A stretch of 32,816 nt of DNA from Verrucomicrobiota bacterium (lineage in GTDB: Bacteria > Verrucomicrobiota > Verrucomicrobiia > Limisphaerales > JAKPVM01). The stretch covers positions 1 through 32,816 of the forward strand of contig JAKPVM010000022.1 of the NCBI GenBank assembly GCA_029572555.1, in the 5' to 3' direction. Of the stretch, positions 10,313 through 18,312 are shown one piece after another. The notes under the pieces were generated by a model. It had not been told where the DNA came from, did not search any database, and worked only from the letters and a program-made list of their open reading frames with translations. The position numbers were made by a program, and so were the translations under genes. The stretch's first letter is position 1, and each line of letters starts with the position of its first letter.

Positions 10313-10316
10313 ATAT

Positions 10317-11054
10317 GTGAGTGTTAATTTAGAAAGCTTTCAACATACAATAGGTTATAAAATAAAGATGCCGGAATTATTCCGACTTGCTTTGACGCAT
10401 CCTTCCTCTTGCCAAACGCCAAACAGCGTTGAAAACAATCAACGATTAGAATTTCTTGGTGATGCCGTTTTAGGCTTGATAATGGCGCTTGAACTTTATA
10501 ATAGCTTTCCAGAAATGGACGAAGGAGAACTAACAAAAGCCCGAGCCAGATATGTAAATGGTTATATTCTCGCCTGTTGTTCAAGAAAAATTAATCTTGG
10601 CGAATATTTAATCCTTTCGCAGGCGGATGAACAAAACGGCGGCAGAGATAGAGATTCAACCCTTGCAGATGCTTTTGAGGCTCTAATTGGAGCAATTTTT
10701 CTTGATGGAGGTTTTGAAGTAGCGCGGGAGTTCGTCCTGAACTGCTTTGAAAAAGCAGAGGTAGAATTGAAAAAAACATACATTGATAATCCAAAAGGAC
10801 AGTTACAAGAAATTCTTCAAGCAACTTCCCACGAACCTCCGAAGTATAAAGTTATAAAATCATCCGGGCCAGACCATGCAAAACAATTCGAATGCGCCGT
10901 ATTCCACCAGGGCAAACAACTCGGATATGGGATCGGAGGTAGTAAAAAAGCGGCAGAGGTAAATGCTGCGATGGCTGCCCTTGATACTATTGATAAAACA
11001 CAAAATAAAAACAGTAAAAGGGACGTCAAACCAACTAAATCAGCAACTTCATAA
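10317..11054 (+). CDS. rnc: Ribonuclease III
   Basis: 'NNQRLEFLGDAVLGL', 'TLADAFEALIGAIFLDGG' RNase III motifs and C-terminal dsRBD 'DNPKGQLQEILQA...GGSKKAAEVNAAMAAL'; GTG start. Confidence 0.95.
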   Translation: MSVNLESFQHTIGYKIKMPELFRLALTHPSSCQTPNSVENNQRLEFLGDAVLGLIMALELYNSFPEMDEGELTKARARYVNGYILACCSRKINLGEYLILSQADEQNGGRDRDSTLADAFEALIGAIFLDGGFEVAREFVLNCFEKAEVELKKTYIDNPKGQLQEILQATSHEPPKYKVIKSSGPDHAKQFECAVFHQGKQLGYGIGGSKKAAEVNAAMAALDTIDKTQNKNSKRDVKPTKSATS

Positions 11055-11069
11055 ACAAAATAAAAATTT

Positions 11070-11720
11070 GTGTTTGGTTTAAACAAAAAACTTAATTGTG
11101 TTTCTGCCAATTCAAGGTGGATAATATTAATTATCTCCGTTATTATAACCGTAATAGACCAGCTGAGTAAATATGCCGTTATTAAATATCTCCCACTTCA
11201 AGAAGATAAAATATTAATTGATGGTTTTTTTAAACTTGTCTACTGGGGCAACACGGGAGCAGCGTGGAGTCTATTTAAAGATAACAACGAGATTTTAACC
11301 GTAATTTCCCTCATTGCCTTGTTCTTATTGTTTTTGATACAGGATAAATTTGAGACGAAAAAGTTTGAGGGAAAGATTGCAATGGGGCTTATATATGGCG
11401 GTATAATAGGAAATCTCGCAGATAGAATAGTGAGGGGTCATGTGGTCGATTTTCTATATTTCTACATAATACAACGAAGCGGTAAAGAACTCGGATTTCC
11501 CGCGTTCAATATCGCCGACCTCTCAATCTGTATAGGCGTTGGATTAATGTTTTTGTTGATTTTAAATAAGCAAGACGAACCGAAAATGAAAATTGATTCT
11601 CACAAAAATCATTCCAACTCAGTTTATAATAAAGAAGATAAGGATTTGAACAATGGCAGCGATGCTACCTCTAAAGTAAATAAAGCCATTGTTGACTTAA
11701 CCCAGAAAAATGAACGGTGA
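11070..11720 (+). CDS. lspA: Lipoprotein signal peptidase II with C-terminal hydrophilic extension
   Basis: 'DQLSKYAVI', 'VYWGNTGAAWSLF', 'GGIIGNLADRIVRGHVVDFL', 'FNIADLSICIGVGLM'; GTG start. Confidence 0.92.
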   Translation: MFGLNKKLNCVSANSRWIILIISVIITVIDQLSKYAVIKYLPLQEDKILIDGFFKLVYWGNTGAAWSLFKDNNEILTVISLIALFLLFLIQDKFETKKFEGKIAMGLIYGGIIGNLADRIVRGHVVDFLYFYIIQRSGKELGFPAFNIADLSICIGVGLMFLLILNKQDEPKMKIDSHKNHSNSVYNKEDKDLNNGSDATSKVNKAIVDLTQKNER

Positions 11721-12675
11721 AAAGATAGAACAATTTGTTGTTCAGGAATCTTTACCATTAGAACGATTGGATAAATACATTGCTGATCAACACCCGGATG
11801 TTTCTCGCGTTTCTATAAAGCGGCTAATAGAAGAAGGGTATATAAAAGTTAACGGCATAGTTGTAAAACCTGCATATCATCCGCGTAAAGGCGACATTGT
11901 TGAAATAACCTGGCCTATAGTTAGAACATCTGATATTTTGCCACAGGAAATTCCGCTTAAAATAATCTATGAAGATGATGATTTGTTGGTGATAAATAAA
12001 CAACCCGGTCTTGTAGTCCACCCCGGGGCAGGCGTTTCCAATAACACACTGGTGAACGCACTTCTCAAACATTGCGGAAGTAGTCTTAGCGGCATCGGAG
12101 GAGTAGCAAGACCCGGTATTGTCCATCGTTTAGATAAGGATACCAGCGGGATTATGGTGATTGCTAAAAATGATTTCACACATATCGCACTAACCACCCA
12201 ATTTTCTCAACGCAAGATTCATAAAATTTACACTGCTATAATCTGCGGTCATCTTAACAAAAAGACTGGTGAAATTAAATCATATATTGCCCGAGATCCC
12301 ATTCATCGTCATAGAATGGCAGTTGCGACTATTGTAAATAAAGGGGCGCGACTTGCACACACAACATACACCGTTATTGAAGAAATGGAATACACATCTC
12401 TTGTGGACGTCGTAATACACACAGGAAGGACACATCAAATTCGCGTTCATTTTAGTAATCTCGGACATCCTGTTTTTGGTGACCCCATCTATGGAGTCAA
12501 AACAAACAAAAATATTTATGATGCTATCGGCTACACGCCACCAAGATTACTTCTTCATGCAAGAAGACTTGATTTTGTTCATCCAAGAACTATGGAACAG
12601 GAATCTTATGAGGCTGATTTGCCAAATGATTTCAGAGCAGCATTACGGATGCTGCGAAACATTGAGCGGCATTAA
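11710..12675 (+). CDS. rluD: RluA/RluD-family 23S rRNA pseudouridine synthase
   Basis: S4 domain followed by 'DDLLVINKQPGLVVHPGAG', 'GIVHRLDKDTSGIMVIAK', 'GRTHQIRVHFSNLGHPVFGDPIYG'. Confidence 0.93.
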   Translation: MNGEKIEQFVVQESLPLERLDKYIADQHPDVSRVSIKRLIEEGYIKVNGIVVKPAYHPRKGDIVEITWPIVRTSDILPQEIPLKIIYEDDDLLVINKQPGLVVHPGAGVSNNTLVNALLKHCGSSLSGIGGVARPGIVHRLDKDTSGIMVIAKNDFTHIALTTQFSQRKIHKIYTAIICGHLNKKTGEIKSYIARDPIHRHRMAVATIVNKGARLAHTTYTVIEEMEYTSLVDVVIHTGRTHQIRVHFSNLGHPVFGDPIYGVKTNKNIYDAIGYTPPRLLLHARRLDFVHPRTMEQESYEADLPNDFRAALRMLRNIERH

Positions 12676-13962
12676 ATTATCACTTGTCTTTCTCAATCTA
12701 AAAAACAGAAGAGGCGCATTATTTGCAATAGGATGGGAATAGCGATACAAGGCACCATCAGTTATAAAATTGCCATTTACTACAGTCCAGTTTGAATTGG
12801 CTGAAAGTGAACTGCTTGCTTCAAGAACATATTCACCCGAGTTTGTCTTCCATGATAAAACAACAAATCCATTGATTATTTCATATTTAATTACTGCAGG
12901 AGGTTGACCAAAAATTGGTATCATATATGAACCCGGTATGGGATTTAACCCGAGCAAACTCAATGCAATATTTGAGGAATCACCGTTGCGTAAGGGCTGA
13001 TATCTATAACCATAATCCGGTCTTGAATGTTGAGGGTCAAGACGATTTGAAAAGTAATCATATAAATCACTACCCGGTGTAAAACCTGCTCCCCATACTA
13101 ATAACGGAATTGTATAATTTAGTTCATATTCAGGATAAACATGCGTTGTAGGCGGGTAACCTCCCCCATGGTCTGCTGTTAAAATAATTGCAGTTTTACC
13201 AGCAAATTCCTCATCATTGTCAATAACATCAAAAATCAAGCCAAGGCATTGGTCAACAACAACTAATTGTTCATACCATATTTCTGTTCCCCAACCATAA
13301 TAATGTCCCGCATAATCCATATCTGCAATATGAACAAAAGAATAGTTAAAATGATTACTCTGTATTTCTTCAGCAAATGATAGAACCACGGCTGGATTAT
13401 TCCAAGTATCAATGATCGATGAAAAATCAATCTTATTTCGTCCGTTGTCTTCGCCTACTAAATCCATGCCACCATTGACTTCATTGTAGCTAACTACAAT
13501 CATTTGAAACTTATCTTTTTCAGAGAAAAAACCTGTGGTCATTCCTGAATCGTGAACAACATCAAACACACTGGAAATATAACCTTTATTTGTATCCCCA
13601 TAAGAGTGAATTGTAACATACGGATTCCAATAATTAAAATTAATTAAATGCTTGGCTGAAGGAGGCATATCAGGAGTTCCAATAACAGGTCTGGCGGTCA
13701 AAGTTGTAACTGTATCAGGCAAAGTCTCGGTATAATCATAATCTGTCCGGGCATTGAATGTACAAGCGCCTTCTCTAACAAACCTGCCAAAATTTGGAAA
13801 CCCTGATGGATTTTCGTCAATCCCTTTTTTGAGATAAATGCCAGATAAACCATCTACAAGAATATGAATTACGTGGGTTACATTTGTAATACAAAAAGCG
13901 GAATTCAGCGAAAAAGCTAAAAAAACAATTACAAAAAATCTTCTTAAAACCATAATTTCCAT
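12643..13962 (-). CDS. Secreted alkaline phosphatase/phosphodiesterase-superfamily protein with C-terminal verrucomicrobial-type beta domain
   Basis: Signal peptide, 'THVIHILVDGLSG', 'DTVTTLTARPVIG', 'HIADMDYAGHYYGWG', 'ILTADHGGGYPPTTH'; C-terminal 'FVVLSWKTNSGEYVLEASSSLSANSNWTVV...LFFRLRK'. Confidence 0.85.
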   Translation of the reverse strand: MEIMVLRRFFVIVFLAFSLNSAFCITNVTHVIHILVDGLSGIYLKKGIDENPSGFPNFGRFVREGACTFNARTDYDYTETLPDTVTTLTARPVIGTPDMPPSAKHLINFNYWNPYVTIHSYGDTNKGYISSVFDVVHDSGMTTGFFSEKDKFQMIVVSYNEVNGGMDLVGEDNGRNKIDFSSIIDTWNNPAVVLSFAEEIQSNHFNYSFVHIADMDYAGHYYGWGTEIWYEQLVVVDQCLGLIFDVIDNDEEFAGKTAIILTADHGGGYPPTTHVYPEYELNYTIPLLVWGAGFTPGSDLYDYFSNRLDPQHSRPDYGYRYQPLRNGDSSNIALSLLGLNPIPGSYMIPIFGQPPAVIKYEIINGFVVLSWKTNSGEYVLEASSSLSANSNWTVVNGNFITDGALYRYSHPIANNAPLLFFRLRKTSDNLMPLNVSQHP

Positions 13963-14172
13963 ATACGCTTAAAAATTAAAAATTCAAGGAAAATCAAAAT
14001 TAACTTGTAATAATAACATTTATAAGAAATCACAGCCATCCCATAACAAAAATAAAAAGTGCTGGCTTTATTTGAACCATTAGTACAGATATTGCATTAG
14101 CATACAATAAATATATATCCATAACTCTGACAATTAAAATTGCGAAAAATATTTTGTCCGTAAAATATCAAT

Positions 14173-14366
14173 CAGCCGAAGGCTGACATTATGAAACTCC
14201 ATAAGGAGTGGCAGGATTATAGCACAGACATTAACACAGAGGAAAACCCCGTTAGGGGTGACAGAGCAATAATTGAGAATCTAATAATGGCTCTGACACC
14301 GCTTTCGGCGGTTTATGATGTTTTTGTATTGCTATTGCTATAATCCTGTCACCTGCTTTCGCAGGT
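14173..14366. repeat. Nested inverted-repeat core of repeat copy 1 with hairpin tips
   Basis: GTGGCAGGATTATAGCA (14208-14224) pairs with TGCTATAATCCTGTCAC (14336-14352), 16/17; GGTGACAGAGC (14257-14267) pairs with GCTCTGACACC (within 14289-14300), 10/11; tips CAGCCgaaGGCTG, ACTCCataaGGAGT, ACCCCgttaGGGGT, ACCGCtttcgGCGGT, ACCTGCtttcGCAGGT. Confidence 0.9.
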
Positions 14367-14434
14367 TTTGAATTGTGTTCATTTCATTTTACAACCCTAA
14401 AAAAGATTCACATAAGATATATCAAAGGATTAAA

Positions 14435-14541
14435 TTAACAGGGATAGACAGGATAGACAGGATTTTTTACAAGATGAACAAGATACAAAAGATAAAAAAG
14501 ATACAATTGTTTATCCTGTATATCCTGTATATCCCTGTTAA
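14435..14541. repeat. Terminal ~107 bp palindrome of repeat copy 1 with 9-nt periodic motif
   Basis: TTAACAGGGATAGACAGGATAGACAGGAT (14435-14463) vs ATCCTGTATATCCTGTATATCCCTGTTAA (14513-14541): 27/29 complementary; GAT recurs every 9 nt in the arms and in two phased blocks. Confidence 0.9.
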
Positions 14542-14598
14542 ATAAAAAATCCCTGTAAATCTTATGTTTTTCTTTTGTTTCCATATAAAAAAATCCCT

Positions 14599-14620
14599 GT
14601 GATAAATACGCGTTTATCAC
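14599..14620. repeat. Perfect 8-bp inverted repeat GTGATAAA tacgcg TTTATCAC
   Basis: Read directly; adjacent to 'aaaaaaatccctg' downstream of repeat copy 1. Confidence 0.7.
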
Positions 14621-14866
14621 TGTTTTAAACATTTGCGAGAAATTTTTATACTAACTGCTTTCGCAGCTTAACAAAGCTGTTTATATTATTGTGTCAATTC
14701 AACAAATATCCATCCATATATCCAATTGTTATTTGTGTGCGAATGATTGAGGAAAAAAGGGATAAAATTTCCAAAAGTGAAAAATACGAAAAACCCCTGA
14801 AAAATCAGAGGTCAAAATTTGATTTTTATCAGTTATGGGATGATAGTGATAAGATATCATAAATTT

Positions 14867-15166
14867 ATGTTCTCGCACGTTGTAATATTATGGACAAAAC
14901 CGGAACTGCCAAACGCCTCCGATGTTTTGATTGAAGGAGCTAACAAGTATCTGAAAAACATACCCGGCATACTACATTTCCACATAGGAAAGATGGTGCC
15001 ATATAATGGCACTATAGTTGATAAATCATATCAGGTTGGATTAAACGTTATTTTTATTGATAAACAAGCAAGGGACACTTATGAAAAACACCCATCGCAC
15101 ATTGAGTTTATAGAAAGGGTTTTTAAACCTAATGGCGATAAAATCCTGATTTACGATTTTCAATAA
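14867..15166 (+). CDS. Dabb (stress-responsive A/B barrel) domain protein
   Basis: 'MFSHVVILWTK...GILHFHIGKMVP...SYQVGLNVIFIDKQARDTYEKHPSHIEFIE' is a typical Dabb layout; ORF track starts at 14819. Confidence 0.82.
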   Translation: MFSHVVILWTKPELPNASDVLIEGANKYLKNIPGILHFHIGKMVPYNGTIVDKSYQVGLNVIFIDKQARDTYEKHPSHIEFIERVFKPNGDKILIYDFQ

Positions 15167-15179
15167 AACCGATAACGGT

Positions 15180-15809
15180 TCAAAATTCAACCAACGCCAG
15201 TTTTGCCGCTTTAATAAAAGCCTTTAATTTTTGATGATCTTTCTTGCCGGGAGATTTTTCTATCCCGCTTGAAACATCAACAGCCATCGGTCTAACTTTC
15301 TGAATTGCGTCGGCAACATTTTCTGGTGTTAAGCCACCTGATAAGATAATTCTGGGATTTAGCAATCGGGCTTTCAAAGCAATCTGCCAGTCAAAAACCT
15401 TCCCGGTTCCACCTATCAAATCGGGATTGAAAGCATCAAGAAGCCACGAAATATTTAAGTAATTTTTACAAACCTCTAAGGTTTCTGCATTTTGAATACG
15501 AAAAGCCTTTATTATTTTGCAATCAAACATCTTGCAAAAATCAGGCGATTCATTTCCGTGTAACTGGACTACATCAATATCAACCTTGTTGATTACCTCT
15601 TTTATGAATTCAAAAGACGCATCTACAAATATGCCAACAACACTAACAAATGGCGGCATTATTGCGGTAATTTGTGCAGCCTTATCTGGCGAAATATAAC
15701 GCGAACTTTGGGGATAAAAAACAAAACCAATCGCATCAGCACCATAATCTACTGATATTGATGCATCTTCAACATTTGTTATCCCGCAAATTTTTATTTT
15801 AACAAACAT
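15180..15809 (-). CDS. trpF: Phosphoribosylanthranilate isomerase
   Basis: 'VKIKICGITNVEDA', 'GADAIGFVFYPQSSRYISPDKA', 'VDVVQLHGNES', 'LLDAF...GGTGKVFDW', 'ILSGGLTPENVADAI', 'AVDVSSGIEKSPGKKD'. Confidence 0.95.
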   Translation of the reverse strand: MFVKIKICGITNVEDASISVDYGADAIGFVFYPQSSRYISPDKAAQITAIMPPFVSVVGIFVDASFEFIKEVINKVDIDVVQLHGNESPDFCKMFDCKIIKAFRIQNAETLEVCKNYLNISWLLDAFNPDLIGGTGKVFDWQIALKARLLNPRIILSGGLTPENVADAIQKVRPMAVDVSSGIEKSPGKKDHQKLKAFIKAAKLALVEF

Positions 15810-15907
15810 ACAGGCAAATCCCAACTATAAGTATTTCTAAAAACGCCTGATTATTTTACAACATTTAAATGAGGCAAAACTTTCTCTACGTAATTAGTTA
15901 CAAAATG

Positions 15908-16483
15908 TTATAGCCGTTTAGCAAGTTCATTGGAACTCATTTCATATATTTCCTTATGGAGTGAGTTGCCATGTGAATCCATTGTTACTACTACAGGAAA
16001 ATTCTCTACTTCGAACTCCCATATTGCCTCCGGTGAACCAAATTTCTCCATCAAATATACACCATTAACTTTTTTAATACACTCGGCAAGAACCTGAGCT
16101 GCACCACCAACACCGTGAAGATAAACACAACCAAACTCCTTACAAGCCCGAAGTGTTTTATCACACATACCGCCCTTTCCAATAATCCCGCGAATATTGA
16201 ATTCTTTAATGATTTGAGCCTGATATGGTTCTTCCCGTGCCGATGTTGTCGGACCTGCAGCCATAACTTTCCATTCGCCCTTTTCATCTTTTATGACAAC
16301 CGGACCACAATGATAAATAATGCCATCTTTTAAATTCACTTCTGGCGGCAACTTTCCACCTTCATAAAGATATTTATGCACCGCATCGCGACCAGTAAAT
16401 ATTTTACCGGTTATCAAAACTTCGTCGCCAACTTTCAGGGCGCGAATTTTTTCTTCTGTAAATGGAGCGATTAGTTTTATCAT
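15908..16483 (-). CDS. Fe-S class fumarate hydratase, beta (C-terminal) subunit
   Basis: 'LKVGDEVLITGKIFTGRDAVHKYL', 'YHCGPVVI', 'AAGPTTSAREEPY', 'GIIGKGGM', 'VYLHGVGGAAQV', 'WEFEVENFPVVVTMDSHGNSLH'. Confidence 0.92.
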   Translation of the reverse strand: MIKLIAPFTEEKIRALKVGDEVLITGKIFTGRDAVHKYLYEGGKLPPEVNLKDGIIYHCGPVVIKDEKGEWKVMAAGPTTSAREEPYQAQIIKEFNIRGIIGKGGMCDKTLRACKEFGCVYLHGVGGAAQVLAECIKKVNGVYLMEKFGSPEAIWEFEVENFPVVVTMDSHGNSLHKEIYEMSSNELAKRL

Positions 16484-16493
16484 AAAATACACC

Positions 16494-17372
16494 TTAATAT
16501 AACCATTCTTTAATGTTGTAATTGCCATCAAGGACAAAACCTTGCCTTCTGAATGCCCAGCACATATAGCTTACGCTAACAAAAAACGACGCAGGAACTC
16601 TATTAAGGGCACAAATTTTAACCCCAAGGAGTGTGGTTTTACCACCAAATCCCATTGGTCCAATGCCAAGTTCATTTGCAGTTTTCAAAATATCCTGTTC
16701 AAGGTCATCTAATTTCGGGTCTGGATTTCTATCGTCCAATTTCCTCAATAATTGCCGTTTAGAAGCCTCATAACCAGTGGCTCTATCGCCGCCAATACAT
16801 ACCCCTAAAACACCCGGACCACAGCCCTTTCCTTGCGCCTGCAGGACTGCATCCAAAATAACCTTTCTGCAACCGGTTAAATCGCGACTTGCCTTTAATT
16901 TTTCAAAAGGCAACGAATATTGCGCCCCGACGTTCTCGCATCCCCCACCCTTTAAAACTAATCTGACAACAATACTATCTGACTTATGTTGATGAAAATG
17001 CAGGACAGGCGAACCCGGTCCAACATTTGTTCCATCATTTTTTCCAGTAATCGAATCAACAGAGTTTTGTCGCAAATACCCTTTTGATGTGGCTTCCTTT
17101 ACTGCTATTTTTGCGGTTTCTTCAAAATCAATTTGATTCATACCAATAGGGCAATCGACATAAAACAAGACGCTTCCTGTATCCTGACAAAGCGGTTGAG
17201 ATTTTCGTTTTGCAAGTTCAATATTTTTGTCAATAATCTTTAAAGCCGATTCAGCGATTGTCCCTTTTTTTTCATTTTCAAGGGCATTAATAATGCTCCT
17301 ATAAACGTCTTCTGGAACTTCTACCGAGGTCCTTCGTATAAGATCTACTAAAACTTGTTTTAAACTATTCAT
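16494..17372 (-). CDS. Fe-S class fumarate hydratase, alpha (N-terminal) subunit
   Basis: 'PLCQDTGSVLFYVDCPIG', 'VGPGSPVLHFHQH', 'LKGGGCENVGAQYSLP', 'GKGCGPGVLGVCIGGDRATGYEASKRQLLRK', 'GIGPMGFGGKTTLLGVKI'. Confidence 0.93.
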   Translation of the reverse strand: MNSLKQVLVDLIRRTSVEVPEDVYRSIINALENEKKGTIAESALKIIDKNIELAKRKSQPLCQDTGSVLFYVDCPIGMNQIDFEETAKIAVKEATSKGYLRQNSVDSITGKNDGTNVGPGSPVLHFHQHKSDSIVVRLVLKGGGCENVGAQYSLPFEKLKASRDLTGCRKVILDAVLQAQGKGCGPGVLGVCIGGDRATGYEASKRQLLRKLDDRNPDPKLDDLEQDILKTANELGIGPMGFGGKTTLLGVKICALNRVPASFFVSVSYMCWAFRRQGFVLDGNYNIKEWLY

Positions 17373-17435
17373 CGTGCGAAATAATTAGCAAAGTTAATTT
17401 TCAAGTCAACAAAACGATCGGAAAAATGTGTTTTG

Positions 17436-18239
17436 CTATACCAATTCCATCTTTTTGCGTTTTCGAGAAGCAAAGACATAATAATTTTTATAACCACACT
17501 TTTTAGCCAATTCAATTGCCTCTTTAAAATTCATACCGACTTCTTCTGGTGAATGTGCATCAGAACCGAATGTTATTTCTACTCCCTCCTGATATGCCAT
17601 AGATAAAATCTGTTTACTCGGATAAATTTCTTTGCACTCTTTTCTCAATCCCGCTGTATTTATTTCAATTAGAACATTATTCTGATGCGCAGTTTTCAAA
17701 AATTCTCTGAACAAATCCGAACAATCATCTTCGGGGAAAAACCCGAATTTTTTTGCAAGGTCAATATGCCCTATTGTATCAAAAAAACCATATTTAGCGG
17801 TCTGGATTAATCTATGAATGTAACACATCCAAACTTCCGTTACATTATGCCGTTTCCATTCATCAAGTTTTTTAGGGTTATCTATATCCCATCTATTATC
17901 CACATAATGAACTGAACCGATTAAATAATCCCATTGATACAAAGAGGCGATTTTTTTAATCCACGCTTCATAACCGGGGATAAAATCTATTTCCAGACCA
18001 AGTCTAATATTTAGTTCAGGAAACTTTTTGCGTGTATTGATGACAGATTCAATGTAACCTTCAACTTCTGAAAAACGCATTCGCCAGTCATCAAAATCAT
18101 CTTCTGGCATTGGTGAGTGGTCGGAAAATCCGATTTCATTTAGACCAATTGAAATAGCCTTCTGTGCATACTCTTCTGGTTCTCCAACAGCGTGTCTGCA
18201 CAGCGGTGTATGAATATGATAATCCGCGGGCAAAATCAT
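17436..18239 (-). CDS. PHP-family histidinol-phosphatase-like protein
   Basis: 'ADYHIHTPLCRHAVGEPEEYAQKAISIGLNEIGFSDHSPMP', 'LIGSVHYVD', 'TIGHIDLAKKFG', 'IEINTAGLRKE', 'FGSDAHSPEEVG'. Confidence 0.9.
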   Translation of the reverse strand: MILPADYHIHTPLCRHAVGEPEEYAQKAISIGLNEIGFSDHSPMPEDDFDDWRMRFSEVEGYIESVINTRKKFPELNIRLGLEIDFIPGYEAWIKKIASLYQWDYLIGSVHYVDNRWDIDNPKKLDEWKRHNVTEVWMCYIHRLIQTAKYGFFDTIGHIDLAKKFGFFPEDDCSDLFREFLKTAHQNNVLIEINTAGLRKECKEIYPSKQILSMAYQEGVEITFGSDAHSPEEVGMNFKEAIELAKKCGYKNYYVFASRKRKKMELV

Positions 18240-18312
18240 AATACTCTATTATCAATTCAATTTATCAAAATGGCAAATTTAAAGAAATAAAACGAGAATC
18301 TCAATGTATAGA

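Larger units (their letters stand above)
14031..14545. repeat. Dispersed structured repeat, copy 1 (~515 bp)
   Basis: Direct repeat of 32303-32816, beginning CACAGCCATCCCA and running to ...ATCCCTGTTAAATAA. Confidence 0.95.

Noticed and set aside
14173-14366. CRISPR array
   Set aside because: Short hairpins are inverted modules with different sequences, not regularly spaced identical direct repeats with spacers; no cas genes.
14433-14547. Integron attC-like site (GTTAAAT at right end, AATTAAC at left, long imperfect palindrome)
   Set aside because: Left box misses the RYYYAAC consensus by one base, there is no L''/L' box layout or extrahelical bases, no integrase, and no cassette array; copies are 18 kb apart. 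An attC covariance-model search would settle it.
14435-14632. 65-aa minus-strand ORF (MFKTVINAYL...NPVYPVYPC)
   Set aside because: It lies over the palindromic repeat; the 3-residue periodicity comes from the 9-nt DNA period, not from a protein.
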